From Triglochin maritima (taxonomy: Eukaryota > Streptophyta > Magnoliopsida > Alismatales > Juncaginaceae), in the NCBI GenBank assembly GCA_963682175.1, contig OY821784.1, positions 33,151,621-33,215,620 of the forward strand: a stretch of DNA of 64,000 nucleotides. Direction: 5' to 3'. The translations under genes were made by a program, and so were the position numbers. The notes beneath the pieces are model-generated. The model ran no database searches. It was not told where the DNA came from and saw only the letters and a program-made list of their open reading frames with translations. Positions 21,818 through 33,400 of this stretch are shown here, in pieces (within the stretch, counting starts at the first letter, position 1; the number at the start of each line of letters is the position of its first letter).

Positions 21818-23039
21818 AAATTACTAATCAAAGGATTAAGAGATAAAGACGTGCACACCACAAAATTGACGACACCAGAGTTTAGAGAGGTTCGACACCC
21901 ACCCATAAATATGCAAGTGGTAAAAATTAGGCTTGAGTATTGTGGATTGAGAGCTTGAAGAGGAAGAGGATTTGGCTTTGTGTATTGGATAGATAGGAAG
22001 TGTTCAAGAGATCGAAAACCAACAAATGAGGTCATATTTATAAGTCTTCAAGCTCAACTAGCCGTTTGGGAGTTGGTGGGGAAATTGACCAATAGGAATG
22101 CAAGATGTGACTTAAGCTCGGGCAGATTTCGATGTATATTCGGTTGGCCGTTAACAGAACGGTAGTCCGAAGAATTGGTCTGATTTAAGCATTCGGTTGA
22201 CCAATTATGTATCGGATCACCGTTCACCAACCTCTAGTAGCTTTTATCTATTTAGCCCTAATTAAGTTCGGTTAACCGAATTCCATTCGGTTCACCGTTT
22301 CAAGGTGGACAGTAGGATTGGTTGGGCTCTGATCTACTCAGGTTCGGTTGACCGTGTACACTTCGGTAGACCGAAGATAGCGCGGGTTTTGCGCTGACAG
22401 TTACATCTCAAAAGGTTGTTGGGTACAATGGTCAAATGTCACGTGTAAATAGTCGTTGGGATCCTAAAGCCAATAAGGTGTCGGTTGACCGATAGGTATT
22501 CGGTTGTCTGAACAAGTACAAGTCAAATGGGCTCTAGGGAGTTAATTTAAATGCGACCGTTGGAGCAAAGTCCAAAACCGGTCCAGGGCTATTCGGTTGA
22601 CCGAAGGTGGTTCGGTCTTCAGTTGGGGAAATTCCAGAGAACACCTAAGTTTTACTGGTGGGAAGAATTCGGGTATCCGAAAGGTGTTCGGTGGACCGAA
22701 CAAGATAGGATTCAGTGGACCGAAATAGGTTCGGTTTACTGATGAAGGACGAGACAAAATCCTAGTGCTCAAGTTTACATAAAACCTTATGGACTCAATA
22801 AATACAAAATTACATGTCTTGGTCCAAAGCTTTGATTACAAGTCTTGAGTCTTGATGTCTTTGTCCCATTGCTCCTTTACTTGATTGTCTTGATCAACCT
22901 ATTAAGATGTTTACAAGTATACATGTATGTATGCAATGCATGTGATCATGTTTGCTCACTTTGATTGATTTGGTTGATTGATTAAGATTAGTTTAATTAA
23001 TCATCAAAATTAATATAAATTAAGGCCAAAAAGGCAACA
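21772..23039 (-). mobile_element. 3' LTR of a SIRE-like Copia element (unit A)
   Basis: About 1268 bp with TG...CA ends. On the minus strand the right end is preceded by AAAAAACGGGGAGAT and starts TGTTGCC, the purine-tract/LTR layout of plant SIRE-type Copia elements. The element's interior therefore lies to the right. The LTR has a TATA-like ATAAATATGAC on the minus strand near 22033-22045, and a palindrome array covers 22134-22742. Confidence 0.7.
22134..22742. repeat. CGGTTGACCG palindrome array in the SIRE-like LTR (unit A)
   Basis: About fourteen copies of CGGTNNACCG or near forms, most often CGGTTGACCG, with TTCGGTNNACCGAA the commonest extended form (for example TTCGGTTAACCGAATT near 22268). 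Centres vary (TG, TA, TC, AG, GG, TT). Copies are spaced about 20-80 bp apart with no conserved spacer. Confidence 0.82.
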
Positions 23040-23325
23040 ATCTCCCCGTTTTTTATGATAACAAATCTATATCTTAATGCTTGAGTTTCAATTTAAGTTC
23101 TCCCATTTTCTATATGATTGCTCCCCCTTCGTATATGTAAACTATGCATGTATAAGATGCTCCCCCTAACAATATGCATAGTATGAGTTAATTGAAGCTC
23201 AATCCTTATCATTCTCCCCCTTTGACATCAATCAAATGCAAAAAATACAAGCATATGATGTAAAGGTATAGGATTACATAATTCTCCCCCTTAATTAGAT
23301 GATATAACATTATATGCCCCCTGGT
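23040..23325 (-). mobile_element. 3' interior remnant of the SIRE-like element
   Basis: Non-coding. It contains repeated purine-tract-like strings on the minus strand (GGGGGAGCA, GGGGGAGAATGA, GGGGGAGAATT), common upstream of SIRE-type 3' LTRs. It is interrupted on the right by the solo LTR at 23326. Confidence 0.6.
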
Positions 23326-24751
23326 TGATTCGTTTTAATTAACCGCAAGTACACGGCCACGTTGAAGCGGTGGCAAATACGGGTCGATCCACAGGGAGGT
23401 GTGTCGACTTTAGTTTATTAGAAGGTGAGTGGGAAAGAAAGGAGAGAAATGATTGATTAAACTAAACTACACTAAACTAAACTAGTAAACAAGAAAGGAG
23501 GAAATGAAAGCATGAAATGAACTAAACTAAGCTAAGCAACTACTAAGAAGAAAGATAAATCTCAGGAATGGGAAAACCCCTAAGGGGTGGAGTGTGAGTG
23601 TACACATGAAATAAGTGTGGTGAATGCATACAATAAGCTCAAGCGTAGTTAGTGTTTGTTAATGCATAAGAAGTACTTAATGCAAGACATATCATTTAAA
23701 GCACTAGCCTAGGTGATTAATATGAGCATGACAAGTTTATTATTAAGAACATAACAAGCATGGAATGTACCTAAACATTATAGCAGAAACGATCAAGTAA
23801 AAGTTCTTATTAATTCAAAAAAGCCTACTAACATTTCTCACAAACAACAATGTCTAGCATTCATACCATCTACATAACATGTATATACATCTACTCCACC
23901 ATCAAAGGGAATGGAACTACTCACATAACATGTATATACATCTACATAACATGTTTATACATTTAAACTAATATTTATACTAAGAAAAGAAAACACGCTT
24001 AAACTAATTATAAGAAGACTAAAATAACAAGTTAACTAAGTATGCAAGAATTGAAAAGTCAAGACAATATGAAGAAAACTTAACAAAATATCTATTATTA
24101 CTCACTCAATTACAAGTAGCCTCTCTCCACCAGGGTTTTTGCTTCAAGACTTTTACTCCTAGTAGAGATGTTGGCCACCAAGAGAGAGATGAGATACAAG
24201 AGAGGAGGGAGAGTTCTATTTATAGCCATAGAAAAAGGTAATCCGGGATAATCCCTCGGTATGGGACTAAACATATACCAGAAATAGACTAAATACACTC
24301 TAATACACGCCCCATAGAAATCTTAGCGGATCCGGAACAACCCGGACCGCCAATCGCGGTCCCAGACTGCTAATTGGTGGTCTACAGGGTTTGGATCGCG
24401 CTGGGCTTTCTTCTGGGTTTTTCTGAATGTCTTTGTTTGTCTTTGATGCATCTACTTCGCTTGCTGGAGCTCTGACCCTAATAGAATTGTCAAAATACTC
24501 TCCATGATGGTGTGGAGTATTCTTGTTTGCTCATTGGTCCTTCGATCTTACATTCAGGTCCTTCGATCTTGCATCTTAGTCCTCGAGTCTCTCCACTCAG
24601 TCATTTTTTCCAGCTTTTAGGTCCTTTTATGCCTCTTCTCTTCAAGCCTATTTACTTCTGAAATTCAAACATAAAACTCAATACGTAGCATTGTTTAGGT
24701 GAAAGATAATGGATATAAGATACAAATGTAAGCATGAAATGATGTCAATCA
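23326..24751 (-). mobile_element. Solo LTR, Tat/Athila-like, inserted in the SIRE-like element (unit A)
   Basis: Begins TGATTCGTTTTAATTAACCG and carries CCGCAAGTACACGGCC...GGCAAATACGGGTCGATCCACAGGG, aligning with the LTR start at 20461. The tail (AAGGTCCTT-type T/C-rich repeats, then ...GATGTCAATCA) matches the tail layout of the 15130 LTR. A short direct repeat TACATAACATGTATATACATC occurs near 23870-23965. No partner LTR and no clear target duplication were found, so the ends are approximate. It has its own palindrome-like segment (GACCGCCAATCGCGGTCC, about 24344-24361). Confidence 0.7.
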
Positions 24752-25018
24752 CTCTCCCTATCACTAAGGCCTAAAAGCAATGATGTATGTTATCAATTAA
24801 GCATGCAATATCCCTAGATTAGAACCAATTGTTAAAATTGAGAGGATTGAAAATATTACCCAACTTTTGATTCTCCATTTTTTATTGGTTCCAATCTCCT
24901 TTTGATAGCGACGACGGCTTTATGAATTCAATCCAAATAATTTTCTTGAAGCTCGGAATCGATCTTTTATTGCTTGAGCCAATCTCTATCGATTCTCCTC
25001 CTTCTAAGTACCTACAAG
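24752..25018 (-). mobile_element. SIRE-like interior, probable remnant
   Basis: AT-rich non-coding DNA between the solo LTR and the gag remnant. It is assigned to the SIRE-like element only because both neighbours belong to it. Confidence 0.4.
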
Positions 25019-25130
25019 TGAAGATTTTGGTATCCAAACAACCTTGGGTCCTTTGACATTAATTTTTGGTACCCAAACCATTTTGGTCTTAGGTGCCCAA
25101 ACACTTGAAGACTTTTTATTCACAAAGAAA
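25019..25130 (-). pseudogene. SIRE-like Copia gag fragment with WVPK repeats
   Basis: The minus strand encodes a short lysine-rich stretch with three repeats, VWAPK, VWVPK and VWIPK, ending in a stop near 25016. Repeated W(V/I)PK motifs joined by KGPK are typical of the gag C-terminal linker of plant SIRE-type Copia elements. Here it lies within 2 kb of the 3' LTR with no pol between them, so the element has lost integrase, reverse transcriptase and RNase H by internal deletion. Confidence 0.65.
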
Positions 25131-26497
25131 TGTTTTCCATTCAATGTAGTATGACTAACATGATTTTTGTAAGGTTGATGGGTTTTGGGTCAATTGCACG
25201 AGGGCTCTATGGTTTTATTAATTTAGGTTGGATGATTTTATTAAATGGACTTTTTGTAGTTTATTCATGCAATTTGGTGATACTGATTAATTGTTTCGTA
25301 ATTGGAATAACTGCGGAATATAGGGGTGTGCAACCAGTACGGATCGGTTCGGCCAAGGACCAATATTTTGTATTAAAAAAAATCGGGTCGGTCCGGAACC
25401 CGGACCAGTGGGATCCGATCCGGACTGGAACTAGACCGGATTGGTTGGTGCTCGCCTGTAGCGGAATAAACCAGTAGATTTATTCTATTTGGTTAAATGA
25501 CTAATAACTTGATTAATTGCTTGAAAAACCATGGATTTATTTGTATTTGAATAAATAATGAATAATTAGGTTAATTGCTTAATAAACCTTGGACTTTCTA
25601 TTATTGTGGAAAATGATTTAAATCGTGGAAAATTCCCTTCTTTTCCCTGGAATTCCTATATATTTGTAAAAAATCTATTAATTGGGAAATTTATTATTTT
25701 TACCCTGAACTTATGAGAATTATGTTTTGTAAGGAAATTTTGGTAAAATTACACTTACACCCCTGTACTTTTGATTGTGGATTTAGAGCTATGATTTCAT
25801 TACGCTGCTTATATGATCTTATAGTCTTGTTTATGTTTAGTGCTCTATATCTTGTTGGGATCGTTGACCCGTGCTTTTGGGGTAAATTGCATTTACCGCT
25901 TGCTTTGTAAGACTGTGAGAGTGTGGGACGTTCTGGGAATCGATCGCTCACCTACGTTGTTACCGGTGGCCGTTGGAGCGTTGCTCACGGACTAGAGGTT
26001 AGGGTATTACCCCATTGCTATGGCGGTATGGGATTTTTTACCAGCGTTGTTACAAGTAACTACTAGAGTTGGGCTAACATTGTTACAGGTGACCGTTGGA
26101 GCTGGGCTCGCAAGCTTGGGCGCGTGGATGGAGTAGGGTCAATTTTTGTATAATTGATAAGAATTATACCATTTATTTGAATCAATACCAAAATCAATCG
26201 AAAGATAAGAATCATGGGCCAGATGCACGATCTTGTCGAGGATGCACGCTCGGTCTAGCTGGGCATGTGGTCGCCTTGGGACGTGTGACAATTCTACCAT
26301 GAGAAAGGGTTAAGTGTTGCCTTGTGGGTTGGATGCGCGGTGTGGTCGAGGTGCAAGATCAGCTTCACTGGGTGTGTGATTGCCTTGGGGCACGAAACCA
26401 ATGTGAACCGTCAGGGGACGGGTAGACCTTGTTCGGTGTCAGGTCAGGGTGGTGTATTGGGTCTTGATTTGAGACTCAAACGTACCTTATACGTGTG
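25131..26497. other. Unassigned repeats: hAT-like GC-rich block and short tandem repeats (unit A)
   Basis: No gene. At 25322-25470 a block starting TAGGGGTGTGCAACC, rich in CGGTCCGG/CCGGACC, looks like the end of a non-autonomous hAT-type element (low confidence). At about 25953-26112 three degenerate ~35 bp units of the form GTTGTTAC..GTGACCGTTGGAGC..GGGCTC occur. Another degenerate pair (GGATGCACG..TGGTCG..) lies near 26220-26400. Confidence 0.4.
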
Positions 26498-26650
26498 CAC
26501 TCTCCTGGAAAAAAGACTATAATGTCGGCAGTTCACAACGGATTTAAAAAAAACCCGACGTGAAATGGCCTTATCACGTCGGTTTTTTTAAAATCGACCC
26601 GAAAAGACTAATATATCACGTCAGCTTGGCCGATGTGGACGTGATTAAGC
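26498..26650 (+). mobile_element. CACTA-like transposon terminus (unit A)
   Basis: Starts CACTCTCCTGGAAAAAAGAC, then TATAATGTCGGCAGTT, and contains a CCGACGTGA...TCACGTCGG stem. These resemble the terminal and subterminal repeats of plant CACTA (En/Spm) elements, whose canonical end is CACTACAAGAAAA. I did not find the opposite terminus, so this may be a fragment or a small derivative. Unit B copy: 52556-52708. Confidence 0.45.
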
Positions 26651-28685
26651 ACTGTTTTCACAGGATAATTTCTCAAAATTCAAAATAGCATAATACTGTC
26701 CACATTTGGACTATTAGATTGTGTTGAGCATAGGGGGGAAAGTATAAGCCATGACTAGTGCACCTGGATTAAATGAACTTTATATTGGTGTAATTGTATC
26801 CACATCTCCACCATGCATTTAACTATCGATGACTAAGATGGAGAGAATTAGACATAGACTTCGATTGTTGAAGAATTGAAAGGAATCCTGGTCCATAATT
26901 TTCCACAAAAAAAAATACACAGTGAGGCGTAGAGAAAATGTTGTTTGAATTAAGATAATCTTGCATCAACCATTCAACCTAGAAAATAATATTAAAATTA
27001 TATAATCTATAAACAAGATTTATCTGCAATAATCTTCTTAAGTACTTTAATAATTAGTAGACTAAATGAATTTACTAGGTATCAAAGAGAATAAATCGAT
27101 CTATTCAATCCACACTTGGGTTGAGCATATTAAGATCGTACTCAGGATGTCTCCCTTGAAAACATAAATTTTACGTGGTTAATGTGGCCGCACAGGTACC
27201 ACATATCCTGTATGACGAGATTTTCGGTAAGTTAGCATGTTATTACATCCAAATTGCCTCCTTCTTGTTATAAGTTACTGCAAATTATGTTTAATTTGGA
27301 GATGAATGTCTTATTCTGAACTAGCTAGTGCTGCTTGACATAAATAAATTACTACAATTTCTTTTTGACTCCGAGAGTAGGCAATCCATACAACTACTAC
27401 AAGGAAAATGTTTATCATGCTAAAAAACCAGCTCAAAATTGGGCACAACTTGCCAGTCATCATATCTCCACAAAACAAAACCACATCAAAGCAAGTGTAC
27501 AAGCTTGCATTTTTTCATGCAAGTAACTGGAAATCCTAAAAACACACGCAACTACGCCCTGGGCGGGACATATTCTATCATTTTTTCCGTTAAAAAATTT
27601 ACAAAAACATATCCTATAATAAAAATACCCTTGAAAGTTTGAGACAAAAATAAACTTCTTGAAAAACCACACCGACGCTTACTGTCGACAGTTCGACGCC
27701 TTTTCTGAAACACAGATGCAGGCAAGTAAAATTGCTCCTTTCAATAAGCGAAAAACCCTAATAAAAAATAAATTTTATTTATTTTTCCTCCATTTCTTTG
27801 CTCACTTTCGTTGTCATGGGCTACGACAAAGAGTCGTGTGTTGTTGTGTGTTGGGCTCCATTGGAGTACACTAGAAAAACGTAAATAAAAATCTTGAAAA
27901 ATGTTTTTCCAATCCACAAACATGTTAGCTAAATTAAAGTTGTCTTGTTTTGTTTAAAATTTTAACATTGCAATATTATTAATCAACCATTTTAAATTTA
28001 TTTCCGAAAATACCAATCTATATAAACCATTTATCCACTTCAAAATAAATATCAACAATCCACCAGTAGCCTTCTAGGTACACTTGTAAGGTTCTAATTT
28101 CAAATATTCACATCCTCCGTTTTTACGTATCAGTTTGTGGACCCTCTAAAACGACTACACAAGAATGCCCTAAGATTGAAGTATTTTGAATTTATTCACT
28201 TTTGGTCGAATTAAAACGATTTCTTCTACAAAAACCGTGCAAGTAATTGTTGATCAGGTGAAAAATCTAATTAAGATCCAAGTGTGACAACTTAGTACAT
28301 TTGTTGTACTTTAGTAACTAGCAATTAGTATCCGGAGAACAACTGGATTTACCACGGTAAAATGCTTTGATTTATTTTGAATTTTCCATCCGAAGTTTTG
28401 GAAAATATAGCAGTTGCAAAATACATTAATTTAGAGAAAATATATAACTCAGTTTGAATTTCTAAACTTAAAAATAAAAAAGAAAAAACCAAAGTCAAAG
28501 GTAATTAAGGGGAAACTATACTTTTCGATCCAGGTAACAACTAATAACCGTCCGAGAAAAGCTAGCTTCTAAGTTCTAACATAGTTTTTTTTTAAACCGT
28601 CCAAGAAAAATTCCCTCGGGTGGAATTTTGTTTATTTAAACCCCACCTGAACACATTTGGTTAGCTACGAGCAAGTCTGGTTAAA
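26651..28685. other. Upstream flank and promoter of the RING gene (unit A)
   Basis: AT-rich with no recognised element or convincing frame. A TATA-like TTTATTTAAA lies at about 28630-28640, some 45 bp before the ATG. A poly-T run near 28585-28595 differs by one base between units. Unit B counterpart: 52709-54745. Confidence 0.5.
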
Positions 28686-29168
28686 ATGTTGGCATCTCGG
28701 AGATTCAGTGCCTCCATTTACGTCTCACCGGACGTGGCCAAAGCCATCTCTATAACAGCCGTATTCTTTATCGCCCTCCCAATTATAATCTTGATCGTAC
28801 ACTTCTTCATTTCGCTTATCATATGCATTCAAGAATCGTGTACTCGTCGTCGCGAGACCAATACAACCGTCGACATTGAAGCACCGCCTATCGAGCAGAA
28901 CGACAACGGCAATGTGACAACGTGGCCACTTTTGACAACGACCATGATGAGGTTCCTGAGCTTGCCATACGAAAACTATAAAAAGAGTGAGGGGGAGAGT
29001 GATAGTTGTCCAATTTGTTTGGAGGATTTGGTCGAGGGAGAGAGGATTAGGGTTTTGAGGTGCAAGTGCAAGTATTTCTACCATGGTGGTTGTATCGACG
29101 TCTGGATCCTTATCGGGTCGACCGTTTGTCCCGTTTGTAAGACGTCGATAATCGGCAAAGTGGTTTGA
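28686..29168 (+). CDS. Membrane-anchored RING-type (ATL-like) E3 ligase, unit A copy
   Basis: An intronless 160-residue protein. Residues about 17-48 form one long hydrophobic helix (VAKAISITAVFFIALPI...), followed by a basic stretch and a RING-like domain at 108-151. ATL proteins of this layout are membrane ubiquitin ligases. The metal ligands are unusual: C108, C111, C126/C128, H133, C136, C148 and C151 are present, but the His expected two residues after C128 is Tyr130. The loop between C136 and C148 has 11 residues where ATL proteins have 10. Either C126 and C128 both bind zinc, or one site is impaired. The ATL GLD motif is not evident. Start chosen as the first ATG after a TATA-like box; no other frame fits. 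Ligase activity is therefore uncertain. Confidence 0.82.
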   Translation: MLASRRFSASIYVSPDVAKAISITAVFFIALPIIILIVHFFISLIICIQESCTRRRETNTTVDIEAPPIEQNDNGNVTTWPLLTTTMMRFLSLPYENYKKSEGESDSCPICLEDLVEGERIRVLRCKCKYFYHGGCIDVWILIGSTVCPVCKTSIIGKVV

Positions 29169-30423
29169 GAGAGCCAAAGTGTATCATAGTTGAGTTCTGA
29201 GAGAGGAAAATGTATCATAGGTGATTCTTGAGAACCAGCCAGAAGCTGAACAAAAAAGGTTAAACTTGACCTAGTTGGGATTCTTCTAAAAGGAGTCTTG
29301 ATAGGAGGTTTTGATATATGAGTTATTCTTTTTTCACAAATCAGTTTGTATTTAACAATTTTTTGATGTTGTCTGTATCTAGGTTTAATTTAGCATTGAG
29401 TATTTTTCCCTTTTCTCGTGGAAAATGTCCTGATGGACTATTAGTTACAAATCTGTCAAAAATATTCCATGAATTTTTTATTTATTTGTATCGATCTCAT
29501 CTAAATTTATTCCAATTTCATCAATAAATTTTCAAGTAAAAACGGTATCTTGTGTGCTTTTCAGTTCCAGAGATTCTTTCACATATATCCTTCCTTTAAC
29601 CCTATCAATACAAAATTTAGTTTTACTCTTAGGTTTAGAATTCCACTTTCACTATCTCTTGTTGTAAATTTCAATTGTACTTGGAATTTTACACTATGAA
29701 GTCCCCAAACTTCATAAGCTTAAAAAAACAAGCACATGATTTTTTATATTTTAATTTTTTTCATATTGATTCTTTTATTTAAAAACGAAAAGTCAGATAT
29801 TACAATTCTACAACCTTATGGTCTTATGGAAACTTTGTGGCTGCAACAAAGATGACCAAACTTCTCTTCACGCCCTAGTGAATTTCTGATGTCTTGGTTC
29901 TCTGTGATACCAATAATGAATTTTGGCTAATGAAATAATACACTTTATTTTTATTTGCTCTACAATACACTTCCATTTAATTTTCAAACACCTCAAACGT
30001 ACAAATGAAATTATTCGGATTCGATCTCTGATCTTTAATTATCGTTACAAAGTACACATGAGAAGGGTATTCCTTTCAACAATTAATGAACTCAAAACTC
30101 GCTCACGTGATTTGAATCTATCACATGAGGAAGGTCTTCAATATTCGTAATATGGATGCATGAATGATATGGTTAACTACTTATTAAAACAGTTATTTTA
30201 ATATATCCAAACGTAGTTCTTTAGCAAACAATTGTACTTCAACAGCATGTGTAGAACTACTTCTAGGACGATCATCAAATCTCAAGTTTATTTAATAACT
30301 CATTTTCGTCCATCTTCTTTCATTTCAAAAACCAAATATTTCAGTTGGAATCTAACATCCCACGACACATAAGACAAATACATAATAAATCCCTACACAT
30401 ATAAAAAAAACTAAATTTACCAG
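29169..30423. other. Between the RING and membrane genes (unit A)
   Basis: Convergent 3' flanks of the two genes. AT-rich, with no further gene seen. This stretch and the RING gene form the most divergent part of the two duplication units. Confidence 0.5.
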
Positions 30424-33400
30424 TCATTTGGATGCCGAGAAAATGGCCTCCAAATCCTTATGCAATGATTTTGATTTTTCCTTGAAATCGGACGAAGTCG
30501 ATATCAACGAGCTTCCTGTCCTACCCTTTTGACTGGTAGAAGGGTCTTTCGATATCCTTTTATCTTCTCTGCTGAAGCTATCTTTCGCTATTTCTCTTAA
30601 TTGTCTCACCCAAGATCGTTCGATACCACCAGAATTTGGACCACTCTGGCTCCCAGAGGACACACCGCTTCTCGTCCCACCAGAGCTCACTCTGTCATCC
30701 ATACCGGATAGCATTTTCGTTGGAAGAAAAATCAACATGATTCCGAGAATAGCGGTTTTGGAGCCCAAACAGAATGAGTTTTCATCAGGGCTCAACCGCC
30801 TTACCTGCTCATACAATGCGTAACATTCGTTTACGATTTGTGCAAAGAATCCAATTGCGAAAAGGGCCAACATGAAAATCCCAATGCTTTGTTCTTCAGT
30901 TACAGACAAAGTTTTCTCCAACACAACATAACATGTTGCTATAATCCCCAATTCACCCGTGACTGATAAGATCTCTACAAACTGAACCTTCTTCTTTACG
31001 AATGGCTTCTTAAGCACAAGAAAAAGAAGCTGGAATGATGCAATGGATAAAACTACCGCAAGAGGGGTCCTCGTGGAAATGCCATCCGAGTAAAGTCCAG
31101 CCGCAATTCCCATAGAAACACGCTTCACCGACTCGATAACTGCATAATAAATCCTGAGAGTCCCAAAGAGCTTCTCAATAAGCGGTGCTTCCGCATCCTC
31201 AGTTTCGTCGTCTGAAGCAATGATCTTACTACCAAGCTTACTACCACTACCTCGAGTCGCAATTTGTGAAACCATATACTTGGGTGGTCCTCTGAGGTCC
31301 TCAAACAACGGCCCAAGTTTTGTAAGTTTGACAGAATCGGTCTGGTCCTTCCAAGTCCATTGCCCTCTTTTACCTGGCCCGAAGGAGGCACGCATGATAC
31401 CGCGGTACCAATGGAGTTCTCGACCTTCGCGGTGGATTTCTTTGTATAAAAGAAGTTTGCCCATTGTAATCCCAATTGATACGAAAAGTAGGAGCGAGAT
31501 CAGAAGAACGGATGAAATTCCCAACAGAAAAATTCCCACAATCACACCAGTAGTTGTTCCACCTGCACACACCAATTAGGAAGATTTTTTTGAAATAAAA
31601 GGGGAAATAAGTGATGGCTTCTAGCATTAGTTCACTATTGGGCATGACCAATTATATTTGCTGATTTATACAGCGGTGCAACATTAAAACCCTGTTCAGT
31701 TAGCCAATTACATATCATAGGAAATCTACATCCAAATATTGCACATGCCTAATATGTTACTATAATAGGGGATAAACAACATTATAGCAATGACATTTAA
31801 ATAATCTGCCATAAGCATTGAAAATTCAAAATATTGGGCATCATCTGAAAGTCTAAAAGGTCTTAGTTGAAAAGTGGGAGTGATTTTTGGTTGCCAACCT
31901 ATAATTTGGGCAATTTATACATCCAGATTACACTATAAATAGGTCAACTATCATATAAAGAGACAACAATAGAAAAACAAGACTTGTAGCACTAGTATTG
32001 CCATCCCTTACTGAATGTTGCAAAAGTGATTCACCTTTCTAACCCGAGACTGTGCACTAAGGGTTCTCTGAGGTATAAATTTCCAAAGTGTTTATAGAAC
32101 AAATTTTCTTTTTAATTTTAAAATGTGCATTTTCAGAAACCTATTGAATTAAATTAATATTTCCACAAGGCACTATGGCATTGACAAGTGGTATTTTCTA
32201 TTGGCCGAGAAGTAATGTTATAACAAGACCCTTGTATAAACATCAATATGGTGTGTGATCTCCTAATCCATTGCTAAAAGAAAAGCGCAAAACCTTAATA
32301 ATCTTACATGCACAAACCCAGATGACTTTTGGATCGTAGATTTTGCTTCTACAAGAGAGACAAAAATCGGCCGCTACTAGGAGACGAGTGGAATCTATTA
32401 AGTGGGTCTTATGATTCTTTTTTCGCTACACGAGATTTGAACTACAAGAGGTATTCTCGATCTCGTAGGATAAATCATGTTTTCCCAACAATGACATCAA
32501 GAGTCGATTAACCTTGTTTGCGAATCATATTATTTATAAAAAACAAAAAGAGGTTAACTGTTTATGGATGCTAATGTTGGCAAAACATGATTTATCTTAT
32601 GTGATCAAGAATAGCTCTTGTAGATCGGATACCATGCAGCAGAAGAAGAATTGTAGGGCTCGCAAAATAGAATCTACGCGTCTTCTAGCATCGATCAATG
32701 TCTTTTTCGAAGGAGCGAAATTTAAAAATTCTGAGTTAGTGCATATGATATGATTACGGTTTCATGGTTTTTTTTCACAAGTTGGGATAAGTAGGCCACA
32801 CATCATATTTATAAGTGGGCATTGTTGTAACCTTTATTCTCAACCAATAGTGAGATGCCACACACCAGTGCCTTCGGCAAATATTAACTTACTCAAATAT
32901 GAGTTTTTAAAAATATCAGGGCAATGACTTAAATGAGTTTCCGAAAAGACAATTTGAAAACTAAAACAACTCGGAATAGATGCTTAGATCATACAATTTA
33001 TGATAAAAAAATCCTTGCTAATATTCTTTTCTAGGAAATTACCTTTAATTGCAGTTGTAGATGCCTGGTAAACACATGGTAGTGCAAGGAAAACCAAGAA
33101 AATCTCGAACCTTGGAAATGTAAGTGCACCATAGCTTATATTTTTTTCTGTACCTTTCCTTCTAAGTTTCAAAGCAAATAGAAGCAATATATGAAGCATC
33201 ATCAAGCCACCACCAATTACTGCCAACCAGAACATGTTTTGGTTAAAGTTCTCCCATCTGCCAAACAAACTAAATTAGGATCAAATAAACTTCCTTTATA
33301 AATCCAATTTCATTTGTATCTATTTATGCATTAAAAAAAACAGGTTGCTGCAAGATACTACATATCTAATGAATTTGACAATTTTCTGGACTTCACCTGT

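Noticed and set aside
28725..29177. 150-residue minus-strand frame over the RING gene (also 54785-55237)
   Set aside because: It is the antisense of a clear RING coding region.
31220..31579. 119-residue plus-strand frame over the terminal exon of the membrane gene (also 57280-57639)
   Set aside because: It is the antisense of a well-supported exon.
32329..32753. Two short adjacent plus-strand frames in the last intron (also 58389-58813)
   Set aside because: No domain or element ends were recognised. They are separated by a stop, and frames this length are expected by chance in the intron.
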